In this document: one piece after another, positions 33,627-46,173 of the stretch | How the letters are laid out: each line of letters starts with the position of its first letter | Position numbering within the stretch: position 1 is the stretch's first letter | DNA from: Fasciola hepatica | Taxonomy: Eukaryota; Platyhelminthes; Trematoda; Plagiorchiida; Fasciolidae | Assembly: GCA_948099385.1 (NCBI GenBank) | Contig: CANUEZ040000068.1 | Span: forward strand, 1,837,001-1,901,000 | DNA length: 64,000 nt | Direction of reading: 5' to 3' | Notes under the pieces: model-generated | Databases searched by the model: none | The model's input: only the letters and a program-made list of their open reading frames with translations | Told to the model about the DNA's origin: nothing | Translations under genes and position numbers: made by a program

Positions 33627-34663
33627 CTTGGTGTCCGCTGAAGGTCGTCCGGTAGGTTGTTTGTTTACTGCAAACTCCACACCAATTATTACCCAAATTT
33701 GTCACATTCTTTGGGGTTGAGTAGCCTAATGCTTATGAAACTTACCTTCTTTCTCTAGTATGGAAGAGCCACGGAAAAGCAACGCACGAGTGTCCTTGGG
33801 TTAGACACCGTAGGGCTTAATACCATGTCGGCAGATTTATTTTGGAGGTAGGGGTAAATATACTGATGTAGGTGATAATGAGGAGAGTGAAAGAAAACTT
33901 TCCTGATCAAAAATACGGTTTTTACCCGATGCATTGAAACAAATGCAGATACAAATCGAATCGACCAACACCGGAAGTTAGCTCTGAACTGAGCAACTAT
34001 GGTCGCTTCCCGCAGGCCGCTGAATGAATGACATTTTCTAAGCTGAAGGAGTGTTAGAGCCCGGTTGATTTGCCAGAAGCATTTGGATTCAGCCGTAAAA
34101 AGTGAAAGTGGAAATAAGGAAACATTTAAGCCAGGACCGAAAAATCACTCGTAGGGTTACTGCCGGTACGTACAATCGAAGGTTTTATCTAGGAATGAGG
34201 TGGAACTTCTGGTTTTGAGCGTTGGGATAGAATTGTTTAATGATGATCAGAATGAAGGAGGCGCCTTGAACTTGCACTTTGATGGTGTATATTAGTGTAA
34301 CCGGAAACCAATCGGTGACTGAGTTATTAATGTGCCTAAGTAGTATGTTGCCCCAAATGCTTTGACAAACCTGGGGCTAGCCCACTTGAAACACCAGTAG
34401 CACTGTCCCACGTTTTGCAAACAGCAAGCTTGTGGCTATCCCCAGGTTTGCCCCATGCGTGCCCCATTGGGCCAACTTGGGACGTGCTGCTTGGGTGTGC
34501 ACACTGTTTCACAACTGCGAGTAACGGGAGGCGAGACACAAGTTACTAAATGGACTAAACGAGTAGGTCGGTGTGACCTGGTAGTATGTACCCAGCCGTC
34601 ATTCGACGAGTTATTACTGTGATCATTGAATATATCCGTTGTCTTTGTTGTGGCATATTTAGT
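33627..34663. other. Unassigned interval with a hairpin
   Basis: About 1 kb in which I recognise no coding domain or element end. An imperfect inverted repeat pairs 34,367-34,384 (AAACCTGGGGCTAGCCCA) with 34,433-34,449, around a 48-base loop. The short ORFs on the minus strand here overlap this hairpin and are not supported. Confidence 0.4.
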
Positions 34664-35040
34664 CAAGAGGTTTTGGTTGAGAACCCTAGTTGTTGTGATG
34701 CTTTGTCGTTGGATATCCTAGCCAGTACTCGTCCAACATCTCCCGCTAGCTGCACGAACATAAGGAACACTACATACTGCATTATCCGTCGCGAAGACTA
34801 ATCAGGAACGCGCTGCCCACTGGATCGAGCAGGGCGAGTAGTGATCAGTGGGCTACTGCTCGGAGCTCCCTCTCTTTAATTCAACCTTTATCTTCCCCTA
34901 CTAACCGTCTTTCTCTGCTCCCTTCACCCTCTGCCGTGCAAGACTCTAGCAATGTGATTCAACTAGCGGCTCCTGGTATCTCATCTAAGAACTCCCTGTG
35001 CACTTCAGGAGACGAAGCAGCCAGAGCTGCTGATGAACGT

Positions 35041-35353
35041 TGTTGTGTCCGTAGTTAGTAGCGGAACACGCAATAGTGACATTGTATTTATTTGTACGAG
35101 CTTAGACACTGAACCGGGCCGTAGCCTGCGAGTAAGCCGCAAGGAAGCAGGTGAGTTGGCATAAAGTGCTAAACTACATGCGCTGTCATGTGCAACAGAG
35201 TAAGACCAATCAGTATATAGCAAAATCGATAAGTCGGTACTGCTGACACTGAAGCATGATTAAAGATCGAGATAAAGCAGGCTTATGTCCAATCATGAGA
35301 CGAATATTGATCGGGTGTCCGCGTAATGTGCGTGACTTTAATCAGACGCAACA
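35041..35353. mobile_element. Solo LTR (313 bp) with perfect TSD
   Basis: The segment starts TGTTG and ends CAACA, a perfect 5-bp inverted terminus of LTR type. The direct repeat AACGT flanks it at 35,036-35,040 and 35,354-35,358. Removing the segment and one AACGT restores continuity with the endonuclease of RTE-1f at 63,020-63,040. It has no coding content. I cannot match it to the LTRs of the other families here; the 3' end GACGCAACA is shared with the solo LTR at 61,588-62,066. Confidence 0.85.
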
Positions 35354-35703
35354 AACGTGATATGGAAATAGACTTAACTGACTAGGCCGAGGCTGCCCTT
35401 TTAGACTGAATCCCGGTCAGAAGTCGTTTATGTGCTGTAAGACTCCAGGGATCAATTGGTGTTCGAAAGGATAGCTATGTTAAGCGCAGTTTGTTTGTAA
35501 TCTCGACATACGCTCCAACAGACTGCAGTTCGGACATGCATAAGGATGAGTTGTATGATGAGCTGATCGCTCTCGCTCGCAGAAGCAAAGGCTCTGACAT
35601 TGTAATGCTTGCAGGTGATTTTACTGCACAAGTTGGCAAACTTAGGCATCAGAAACTTGTTTTGGTGGGCGTTATGCCTTACCCATCCAGCGCACAGATA
35701 ATA

Positions 35704-36550
35704 GGGATCGTGAGATACTACAGGAGGATCTTCAGGCCCTCGTCAATTGGTCGACCACCTGGGGTCTACCGATAAACGTGGACAAATGCGCTAGAATGAG
35801 GATTGGTGGCCCCAATGATACTTCCGGCTACTGCCTCGGGAGTATCGTACTCCGTCACACGCAGGAGGAAAAGGACCTCGGAGTTGTTATCACCAACAGT
35901 CTGAAGACAAGAACACACTGAGAGAGCTTGCGCCTCAGCGTGGAGGATACTTGGTTCCATTCGCCGTTCATTTGGGCCTCTACCCCTGGACACTTTTCGA
36001 CTGCTGTGTCTCGCATGTACGTACTCGCTTGGAATATGGTGGTCCGGCTGTCTACCCGTGCGCGGAGGCGGAAGTAGCCAAACTGGAACGAGTGCAACGT
36101 GCTGCCACACGCCTCGTGGCCGGACTGCGTGGGTTCAGCTATAAGGAAGGCCTGGAAGTCACCGAGTTGTTTCCCGTTGCCTATCGACGTCTTCGAGGTG
36201 ACCTCGTCTGTGCTAGGTGAATAATCCGTGGTGAGTTGGGCCGGGAACTACAGTCGGAATTCCCGCTCAGGAACAACGATCGTACCGGAGGACACACCCT
36301 GACGCTTCGTAAGGTGCACTTCACTGGCCTACCGGCCATCCATCGATTGTCAAGGAGAGTGACCAATCTCTGGAACGCTCTACCGACCGAGGTGGTGGAA
36401 GAGAAAAACGAGACACTGTTTAAGAGGAAGTTGTACCAGACCCTGAAGGATTATTGGTGGAGCACCGACATCTAGCCGAGTCAACAGATTACGATGCGAT
36501 GGGGCTCATACGGGATGACCTCCCACTGCCCTATACCTGAAGACTGAAGA
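35704..36550 (+). mobile_element. LINE-C2: 5'-truncated CR1-like LINE
   Basis: Near-identical to 32,764-33,610, with only a few substitutions plus a short length change next to the tail. It starts further into the RT (after the YADD motif) and ends with a CTGAAGACTGAAGA tail. It interrupts the endonuclease of RTE-1b. The uninterrupted sequence survives at 63,290-63,320. Confidence 0.85.
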
Positions 36551-37105
36551 CTTCTCCAGATTTGTGTAGACAATCGGTTATTTCTGTCTAGAACAAATTT
36601 CCGACACAGCTTACGTCGCAAGATGATGTGGCACTCTGAATCAGACTGATCATATCGCAGTAAGTTATCAGTAGCGCAGAACTGTCCAGAACTGTAGATC
36701 CGACTGGTCCACGTACGTAGAGTCGGACCATGCGTTTATCTCCCCAGTTCCATGGTCAGCAACGCAAAGGGAAACCGGGTTAGCCGTGTAACGTTTGTCT
36801 GATCCAGAAGTTCGTACCAGTTATGAATAGAAATTAGCACATGAGCTATGATCTACGACGAACAGTAACGTAGATGAGCGTTGGGCCCATATCCAGCAAG
36901 CGATGCATGTGGCAGCACGTTTTTCCTGTGGTCCTAGATCCGATGTTCTTCGAGGACACCAGATTTCTCAAGAGTCGACCAGTCTAGTCTAATGGAGGAA
37001 AAGCGTCGGCTCTCGCATTGTAAGGAGGTGAGTGAAATACGAAGAAATCTACGAAGACCAGTTACAAAAAGCCTTAAGAAGGATCAGGAAAATTGGCGGC
37101 TCAGG

Positions 37106-39743
37106 GTTCAGTTCAGTTTATTTACCAGTTAACCTCGCATTTCTGTGCTCTGGTTTCGATTGCTGCCTTCCGGCATCGTCCAGTAAAGGGCGAAGAGAAT
37201 AGTAGTAGGCGGATCACATAGACCCCAACCCGGAAGTCTAACACGTCCTACTGGACGAAGTCTACTGGTTAAGGCTTTCATCCTTTTTCGCCATGTCGTG
37301 GACTGACCACCTCGACCTACCTTCGAGCCACTACCTGCTTCGAAGAACAGAGCACATCAAAGAAGTCTGTCGATCGACATGCGTAGCACATGTCTCAACC
37401 ACCTTAGTCTGTTTAGATTCAGCACTTGATCCAGAGACTGACCTCTGGTTCCCAACACCTTATACCTGACCTCAGCATTGCTGATACGATGTTCCCACCA
37501 TACTCAGGAAATGCTAAGGAGACATCGGTGCTCGAACACCGACAGTCTTCGCCTATCTTCTACCCTCAACGGCCACGTTTCTGAACCGTATAAAAGAACG
37601 GACCTAACTACCGCATTGTACACTCTACCCTTAACAGACAGCCGGATGTCACATCGGCGCCACAGATGACGGAGGTTGGCAAAAGCCAAAAGCACTCTAC
37701 TTATACGCGATGACACTTCATCCAATATCTGTCCACCTGGTGAGATGTAACTGTCCAAGTGACAAAATTTTTCCGCTTCAGCTAGAGTTCCCCCTGCCAA
37801 CACAAGCTTTGATGTTGAGGCAACCCAGTCCTGCAGCAGCATTTTACATTTTGAAGGTGCAAAATGCATCGCAAACATTTCTACACTGTTGGTAGGCCTA
37901 TCTAAAATAGCTTGCAATTTACCTGTATCTTCATTCAGAATAACATTATCGTCCACATGTTCCCATTTAGACAGTTTACTGCCTGAGCAAAGATCGGCAC
38001 CACTTTCCTCACACGAGAATAGGGCTATCTGAAGAATCAATTCAATCACAAAATTGTAGAGGAAGGATGAAAGAGCGCAGCCCTGACGAACACCACTTCT
38101 CGTAGTGAACTCAGGGGAAAGATCGCCGTGAGCACGAACTCGGCTTCGGCTGTTCACACACAAGCATTGGAAAAGAGAAATACACTTTTCTGGCACACCC
38201 TTCAGTGAGAGGCAGCGCCAGAGAACTGTGCGGTCGACTGAGTCGAACGCCGTTTCAGATCAAGAAATACAGATTGTGGGCTTACTAAAGATGTGTCTGT
38301 GTTCTAAGGTTTGCCGAAGAGTGAAGATGTGGTCGATACAACCACCACCGGGTCTGAAACCGGCTTGATTCTCACGAGTACACGTTTCGCGTGCACCGGA
38401 TAATCGGTGGAGAATAAGACCGGTGAGCAGTTTGGACGCGATACTTGCCAAGCTGATTCCTTTGTGGTTTTCACGAGAGGACCTGTCACCTTTATTGTAG
38501 ATCGGCACAATCACCGATTCACACCATTCCCTCGGAATCTGCTCACTATCCCAAATAATACAGAGGAGGTTTGTTAAATCCGAGACCAAAGCTTCGCCTC
38601 CATCCTTGAACAAGATGGAGACAACCCATCCGGTCAAGCGGCTTTATACCTTTTCAAGTAACCGATCTCCCGCCTAATCTCCATCTCTAGTGGAGGACTG
38701 ATATGCGCCTGCATCGCTTCTCTGGCAGGTATATATTTGGAAGGTCCACCGTTGAAGTGGGCCAACCGAACTGTTCCCTAAAGTGTTCCGCCCAACGCTC
38801 CAGATGACGTCCCTGAAAGTAAATCAGTAAGCCGTCGGATTTTTTAATTAACTCACTTACACCAGGCTTCTGTGGACCAGTACCTCTAGTCAAACGGAAA
38901 AGATTGCGAGCATTGCCAATGGACGCAGCCTTTTCCATTTCCCTAGATTTTGCAATCCACCACTGTTCACGGTCATTTCTCAGTCAGTTGGCATCTCAGG
39001 GGTTTGGACACTTCATTGTACGTAGCATCCGGAGGGACGGATTTGCAAGCATTCAACAGAGCAGCTGATTTCGAAGATATCCATCGTTTGTGAGACCGAC
39101 TTGAACCAGAGTTCTGGGTGGCATTCAAAGCCGCATACACGGCTTCCTTGATCTGTTGGCAGCGTTCATTCGGGTCCTGAACATCTGACTGCATCGATAA
39201 CTGCGTAGACAGCTCCATCTGGAAACTGTTTCGCTTGTTATCGTCTAAAAGCAACTGCACGGGACGCGTGGCATTTACTTTGGTGCGACCACGGACGAAA
39301 CGTAAACGGAAGCAAGCACGTGTTAAGGCGTAATTTCAGTCCACAGACGTAGACCAAAATGAATGACAATCTTCAGTTGATTCACGCCAGCGGTGACCGA
39401 TCACAATATAGTCAATCTGAGTCCACCGTTGTGAAGACGGAGGACGTCATGTGAGTCCATGCCGCTTCTTATGGCAAAAGTTCGTACATGCCAGAAACAA
39501 TCTGTGGTCAGAGCACAACTGAATCAGACGACCGCCGTTATCGGTACGATCGGCTGGGATAGCTAATGGACCTCCAATGTGCCTATCAGAATATCCGAAA
39601 CGGCCAATTTGGGTGTTGAAATCCCCAGCAATGACCACCACGTCTGTTGGACGTGCGCTTCGAATTGGCTGGGACAAATCCTGATATAATTCATCCTTGG
39701 TCTCAAAACTGCAGTCAGTCGGCGCATACACAGGCACGACAGA
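37106..39743 (-). mobile_element. RTE-2a: RTE-type LINE, 5'-truncated
   Basis: Minus-strand RTE of a different family from RTE-1. The endonuclease (VPVYAPTDCSFETKDELYQD; VVIAGDFNTQIGRFG) lies at 39,447-39,743. RT pieces lie at 38,973-39,260, 38,687-38,938, 38,260-38,637 (NQAGFRPGGGCIDHIFTLRQ) and 37,504-38,196 (TRSGVRQGCALSSFLYNFVI; VRSVLLYGSETWPLRVEDRR). The usual YADD is replaced by WEHVDDNV. The frame breaks at least four times. The 3' end on the minus strand reads AAATAAACTGAACTGAA. It is inserted in RTE-1b between two blocks that are contiguous in RTE-1a. Confidence 0.8.
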
Positions 39744-41344
39744 CAAGGTAGCCGAAGAAATGGAAGTAACAACTGCTTCGCGATACCGGTGGACGGCGAA
39801 CCACGGTCAGTGAAAATATATGCAATAGAAATGGACAGCCTATTTATAGCAAAGGGCAAAAGCTGGACCGTTAGGCCGAATATTTCAGAGGGCAGTTTAG
39901 CTGGCCGCGCGCTAATGTAGTTCCTCTGACGTCAACAACTGCGATTCTTCGGGGAGTATCACTTGAGCCCTCATTGAATGTGAAAGCAGAGCTGAACATT
40001 CGATTACTAAAGCGAGGGAATGTGGCGGGTCCCGACGAACTTCCCCTAGCTGTTTTCAAAATGAGTGGTGGTGCATTGGTAAGATCACTTACCACCTTGA
40101 TTCTTGATTTTTGGAAAGAGGAACGTATGCCGTTATGATGGAGCGAACCATTGACTGTCCCGATCTTCAAGGAGGGACTACGCAATAATTGTAGTAAGCA
40201 TCGGGAGATCAGCCTAATTGCGATAGTCGTCAATGTATTAGTCTGGATTTTGCTGCACCGTCTTACACCAACTCTCGAGAGGAACGCCAGTGAACAAGAG
40301 GCCGGATTCCGCCCAGGTCGAGGATGCATCGACGAGATTTTACTCTTCGTCAGTTTCTTGAGACGCATCACATACACATTATCGACCGACAGTGATGGTT
40401 TTCCTCGACTTGAGACGCACCTTCGATTTCGTTGATTGAACAACGTTATTGAGTGCTCTTCACCGAAAACGTTTATCACTAGTTCGTAAATCTGTAAAGA
40501 TCATTGTGCTCTCCTGCTTTTGACTGCGTAAGGGTTTGCGGTGAACTATCCAGTCCATTCGAAACTACTAACGGTGTCCGACGATGTTCCACCTCTTCAT
40601 TTCTCTTCAACTTCATCATGGACGAGATACTGGAGACTGCTTTGTGACATCTTCAGGATTTGGGCGTCGAACTGGCAACTAGCAAAAACGTGGGCGACTT
40701 TGTCTGCTTGTTCGAATGCACGACCATCGATGTTCACGTGGTATCGCTAGGATTGCATGCAATGACCGAGTGAACAATGCTGAGGTCAGAAACAGAGTAT
40801 TGAATACCAGTTTAGAGAATGTTGTGTAACAACGCATCCAGCTCAGTAGACTCCGTTGGTTGGGGCACGTGTTACACATGGCAAACACGTCTACCATACC
40901 GTGACCTGTTTTGCGTTCCTCCTAGGTAGTAGTAGAAATCACGTAGAGGTCAACAGATGATGTGTCAGCGGGAATGAGAAATATACAGCGATCTTAGGTA
41001 AGGTAGATGCCTTACATCTTCGTGGTTGGGATCCAAAAGACTCCTCAACCAGTTGGCTAGAGACACTGAAGAATATGGCAGCTAACAGGGAACAGCCGCC
41101 TTCGTGTTGTCACTTTATGTCGAATTAGAATGATTGATCAATGTGCGTTTGTACAGTTAGACTGTGTATTCCGTGTGCTGGTTATTAGGGCGTTCTTTCC
41201 TTTTCGCACTCCTATGGATCTACTTCTCGTCCATCTTGTACGTTCATTCTCTCTATTTCTACGTGCAGCATGATGAAAAGGCAGTGGTCAATGGGGCTCG
41301 TCCTGTTGTTTGACGCTGAAATGATGGCAGTGATGGTATGGAAA

Positions 41345-43233
41345 CTGTGCATATGTTCCGAAATTCGTCGAAGAGTGAAGATGTGATCAATACAACCTGG
41401 ACGGGGCCTAAATCCAAATTGATTATCGTGCAATCACTGTCCGCCAGCGTTAGATAAGCGGTGGAGAATAATACCAGAAAGCAGTTTAGATGTGATGCTA
41501 ACCGGACTTATTCCCCTGTGGTTTCACAGTAGGACCTGTCACCGTTCTTGTAAATCGGTAGGATCACCGATTCACATCAAGTCTTTTGAACTTGCTCCTT
41601 CTTCCATGTCAAACCGGAGAGTTTTGCCAACCCCAATGACAGTGCTGAGCCACCGTCTTTGAACATAGACAGAGACAAAGCATCCGGTCTGACAACCTTA
41701 TATTTTTTGGGGTAGCCTATCTCACGGAGAACCTCTGCTTCTGACGGAGGATTGGTATCTACAACCAGAGCTGTAACTGTGGCGCTGCTTAGCAAGCCTG
41801 TCGTAGATAAAGGCCAGTTAGGCTGCTTCTCGAAATGCTCCGCCCAGTGAATTAGGCGACACTCCTGAGCTTTAATCAGCGAACCGTTCGCCTCTTTGAT
41901 CAGTTGGCTAACACCTGGTATTTCTGATTAGACGGGAAAGGTTGCTAATCGCCGCAGCTCTTTCCATCTATCTAAACTTCACAATCCACCACTGCTCACG
42001 GTCGTTTCTCAGATCACGAATCAGTTGGCGCTTAGGGCATCTCGATGCCTCATTGTATCTGGCATCCGAAGGAATCGATCTGCGGGCATCGAACAGCGTG
42101 ACTGAGAATGCAAATATCCATCATCTCTGTCTCTGGTTGTTGGACCTTGGAAAGCATTAGCAGCCTCAAAAAGAGCGCGCTGGATCTCTGTCCATCACTT
42201 TTCTGGATCCTGGTTATTTGACTGCATTGACAACCTTGTGGACAATTCTGCTTGCAAAGCAGGTCGATAGTTATCGTCCAGCAACAGCTACGGGGGACGG
42301 TTGGCTTTGGTGGTAATTTCGGCCACCGACGAGACGTAAGTTAAAACGCGCGGACAAGAGCGTGATCAGTGTCTAGAGATGTGGAACAAAATGACCGACG
42401 ATCTTGAGTTGAACCGCATCAGCGGTAACCCGTAGCAATGTGGTCGATCTGAGTCCAGCGCTGCGAAGGCACCGAAACCCCCAGAATAATCAATGCTGCT
42501 TTTTGCGTGAGAAATTTGTACTCGCTAGGAATAGTCTATGGTCGGAACATAATTGGATGAGTCGGTCACCGTTATCTGTTCTATCGGTTGGAACGCCCAA
42601 TCGGTTTCCTATGTGTTTTTCTGTCTCGTCTAAGCTTCCAACTTGAGCATTGAGATCACTTGCACAACCATGATGTCCGTAAAGAACACGCTGCGGAGCA
42701 GTAGAGACAAATCTTGTTAGAGTTTGTCTTCAGCCTCAGGAGAGCTACAGTCAGTTGAGGCGTATATGAACACGACAAACAGGCGTCGACGCTTCAGTGT
42801 ATTACTGTCGATATGCACAGAACCATTAAACCGAACCGCATACAGACGACTGCTGACTGCGATCCAGTTGAGCAGTGCACAGTTAGCTTTCATGCTTAAA
42901 GTGATGCCAAAGCCAGCCTGACCAGAAGCACTAGACGCTGGATTACCCAATACGGGAAGCCGAGTTTGTATCTGGGCTGCGAAGTGCTAACACCAGTGTG
43001 AGGTCTTGTATGCGTGTTTTGGAAAAACAACACGCGTTAAATGTTTCAAGAGTTTTAGCTAGAGCAGTCTGTAGCCCCATTTGCTAAAGTGTGCGGATGT
43101 TGAAAGCAGCAGAGTGAAGAGAATGCTTAGGTCGGAGAATCGATTCTCTTTTTCCCCCTATCTCTGAGTTGCTACCATTACCGAGAGTTAGACGTTCACG
43201 GTCACGACTCATTGTGGCCTTTCGTATCCGTTT
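41345..43233 (-). mobile_element. RTE-2b: decayed RTE-type LINE
   Basis: Minus-strand fragments: endonuclease part (FVVFIYASTDCSSPEAEDKL) at 42,717-42,950, a linker around 41,940-42,400, PPSEAEVLREIGYP at 41,577-41,795, and NQFGFRPRPGCIDHIFTLRR near 41,345-41,433. It stops in the middle of the RT. LINEs normally lose the 5' end, so a missing 3' end points to a later deletion or to interruption by RTE-1b. Confidence 0.65.
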
Positions 43234-43413
43234 TGTAACGTCAACCACCGATTACGTACGTACTAAATTCAAAAGGTTTCGGGACACCAATTTAGGATGT
43301 AACGCTTTGCTCAACTAGTAAGAAGCGTACATGGACTGAAACGCAAAAAACGGCAACGTAATTGCAACGCATAAAATGAAATCATAGAACCAGAGGTGAA
43401 TTCGCATGGCATT
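43234..43413 (-). repeat. Gypsy 3' LTR (about 180 bp)
   Basis: Aligns along its length with 50,800-50,979, sharing for example CTCAACTAGTAAGAAGCGTA. The right end is less certain (about 43,410-43,415). Confidence 0.75.
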
Positions 43414-43771
43414 CACCTTCACCAAGGAAAAACAACCAGTTTTAGTGTGTAGGGATGGGGCCACCATAAGGAGAGGAAAATGATTGACTCAGCCTTCTGT
43501 GTTGCGTAAGTTATACTGGTGAGTTCTCTGTTGTCGAGTGAGAATGTCCGAAACTGTGTTTGAAGTCGGAGTCGTTGGGATGTGGATGGGATTATGGGCA
43601 CATCTATGGTATCATGTTCCATCGCGTCATTTATGGAATGTGGATTTGTTTGTGGTATATACCATGGGGAACTTCCGATATCTGAGTCAGTTCCGATTCT
43701 GGCACTAGAAAATCGCCTGTCGTACAGAAACATTTTCTTCCTTGCCACTAAGCAGTTTAACGCGGGCGTAC
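43414..43771 (-). pseudogene. Gypsy Pol C-terminus
   Basis: To the left of RTE-1a the integrase C-terminal domain continues on the minus strand (QYARVKLLSGKEENVSVR) and reaches a TAG at about 43,702. The 3' flank up to the LTR is non-coding. The residues follow on from the frame ending at 47,638. Confidence 0.7.
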
Positions 43772-43977
43772 TGGCGATTCATCATCATCATCGTACAGCG
43801 TTAAACAGTAGGGCAAGCCCCACTGACCACTGCCTTTCTCACCATGTTGCACGTTGAATTAAAAAGTATGAATATACAAGATGGACAGGGACTGGACCTA
43901 TATGGGTGGGAAAAGAAAAGAATGCCCTAGTAGCCAACACACGGAATACACAGTCTAACTGTACAAACGTACACCGA

Positions 43978-46173
43978 TCAAACATTCTGATTCGATAGAA
44001 AGTGACAACACGATCGCCACTGTTCGCGGTTCGCAGCCATATCCTTCAGTGTCTCCAGCCAACTGGTAGACGGATCTTTTGGACCCCAACCACGAAGACG
44101 TGAAGCACCTACTTTTCCTAAGTCTGCTGTGCATTTTCTCATTCCTCGTTGCCACGTCATCTGTTGACCTCCACGTGGTCTCTTCCACTCCTGAGGAAGA
44201 ACGGAGAATAGGACACGGTACGGTAGACGTGTGTTTGCCATACGTAACACGTGTACCAACCAACGAAGTCTACTAAGTTGGATACGCTGTGACAAAACGT
44301 TCTCTGAATTAGTACCCAATACTCGCTTTCTGACCTCATCGTTGCTTACTCGGCTATTCCACCCAATCCTAGCGATACTACGTAAACATCGATGGTCGAA
44401 AACCTCAAGACGACGAATGTCTTCAGCACGCAGACTCCAAGTTTCGCAACCGTACAACAAAACTGAACGCACAGTGGCACAGTATACACGACCTTTCAAC
44501 TTCAGTGAAATATCGGATCGGCGCCACAAGTGCTTCAGTCCAGCGTACGCCGCTCGAGCTTTGGATATCCGCGTACTCACCTCCAATACTGTGCTCCCAT
44601 CCGTCGTCACGCAGCTACCGAGGTAGGTGAAGTGATCGACAACTGACAGCACCTCCCCATCGAGCATCAAGCTCGGAATTGTTGACGTCCAGTCTTGTAA
44701 CATCACCTTGCACTTTGAAGGTGCAAAGCGCATGCCGAATGGGGCTACAGCCCTTGCGAGATTATCTAGTGCACGTTGAGTATGTTCCGTGGATTCGAAC
44801 AAACAGACAACGTCGTCTGCGTAATCTAAGTCACATAGCTTTTCACTATCTCCTAGTTCGACCCCTACATCCTGAAGATTTTGCAGCCCACTCTCCATTA
44901 TTTCGTCCATGACGAAGTTGAACAGGAATGGAGACAAAGGGCATCCCTGCCGAACACCACTGGTCGTTTCGAACCGACCGGATAGTTCGCCGTAAACTCT
45001 AACGCGGCCAGAAGTATGAGAATACAATGATCTCAGTAGGTTCACGAACTTCTGGGGCATACCTTTTCGATGAAGAGTACTGAAAAGCGATGTTCGATCA
45101 ACTGAATCGAAGGCGCCTTTCAGGTCTAAGAAAAGCATTATTGTTGGTCGGCGGTGCGTGTGACGCGTTTCAAGAAGTCGGCGAAGAGTAAAAATCTGGT
45201 CGATGCATCCTCGACCTGGGCGGAATCCTGCCTGCTGTTCGCGGACATTCCTCTCGCGAGCCGGTGTAAGACGGTGCAGCAAAATCGAAGCTAATACTTT
45301 GGTGACTATCGGGATTAAGCTAATCCCACGATGATTACTGCAGTCATTGGGTATTCCCTTCTTGAAGATGGGAACAATCAATGACTCGCTCCATATTAAC
45401 GGAATACGCTCCTCCTTCCAAATGTCACGGAGCAAGGCGATTAGTGATTTTATCAACGCCTCACCACCCAGTTTGAAAAGAACTGGGGGAAGTTCGTCGG
45501 GACCTGCCGCTTTCCCCCGCCTTAGTAATCGAATACATGACTCTACTTCTACTTCTGATGGGGGCTCAAGTGATACCACCCAAGGAGTCACAGTTGTTGA
45601 CACGGGAGTAACTACACTAGCGTGCGGCCAGCTAAACTGTTCCTTGAAGTACTCGGCCCATCGGTCAAGCCTTTGCTGTTTGTTATGGATGGGTTCTCCA
45701 TTCCTATTGCAAATCGCTTCACTGACCTGAGTTCGCCGTCCACCGGTGTCACGAATAAGTTTGAACAGTCTTTGACTGTTACCTGAAGCAGCTGCCACTT
45801 CCATTTCTTCGGCTACATTGACCCACCAATTTTCGCGATCCTTCTTAAGGCTTTTCGTAACTTGTCTTTGCAGCTTTCTCCGCATCTTATTCATCTCCTT
45901 ACGGTTCGAGAGCTGACGCTTTTGCTCCATTATACTCAGCGACTCTTGCGAGATCCAGTGTCTTTGATGGACAACGGATCCAGGACCATAGGCAAAACCT
46001 GCTGCAACGTGCATCGCCTGTTTGATATGAGACCAATGCTCATCTACATTACTGTTCTCCGTGGATCCTAGCTCATGTGCTAACTTCTGCTCATAACGGG
46101 TGCAAACGTCTGGATCACACAAACGTTGCACGGCTAATCGGGTTTGCGGTTTGCGGTTTGCGACGATGGCCAT
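43978..46173 (-). pseudogene. RTE-1a reverse transcriptase frame
   Basis: 731 codons ending at the natural C-terminus. RTE-type RT: FKLGGEALIKSLIALLRDIW; SESLIVPIFKKGIPNDCSNH; QQAGFRPGRGCIDQIFTLRR; MLFLDLKGAFDSVDRTSLF; TSGVRQGCPLSPFLFNFVMD; catalytic CDLDYADDVVCLFE; and the C-terminal SVLLYGCETWSLRAEDIRR and RWLVHVLRMANTRLPYRVLF. It is open throughout. The methionine at 46,173 is an artefact of the frameshift; in an unbroken copy this would be the second half of one EN-RT protein. Confidence 0.9.

Larger units (their letters stand above)
34664..41327 (+). mobile_element. RTE-1b: decayed RTE-type LINE, interrupted three times
   Basis: Pieces of one plus-strand RTE copy lie at 34,664-35,040, 35,354-35,703, 36,551-37,105 and 39,744-41,327. 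Endonuclease remnants are STYAPTDCSSDMHKDELYDE and VMLAGDF. RT remnants are TVPIFKEGLRNNCSKHREI, EAGFRPGRGCIDEIL and the C-terminal GWDPKDSSTSWLETL region. Frames change often and stops are frequent. The interruptions are a solo LTR, LINE-C2 and RTE-2a. The intact copy RTE-1a (43,780-47,629) and copy RTE-1f (62,163 onwards) align across each junction, which shows the pieces belong together. Confidence 0.8.
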
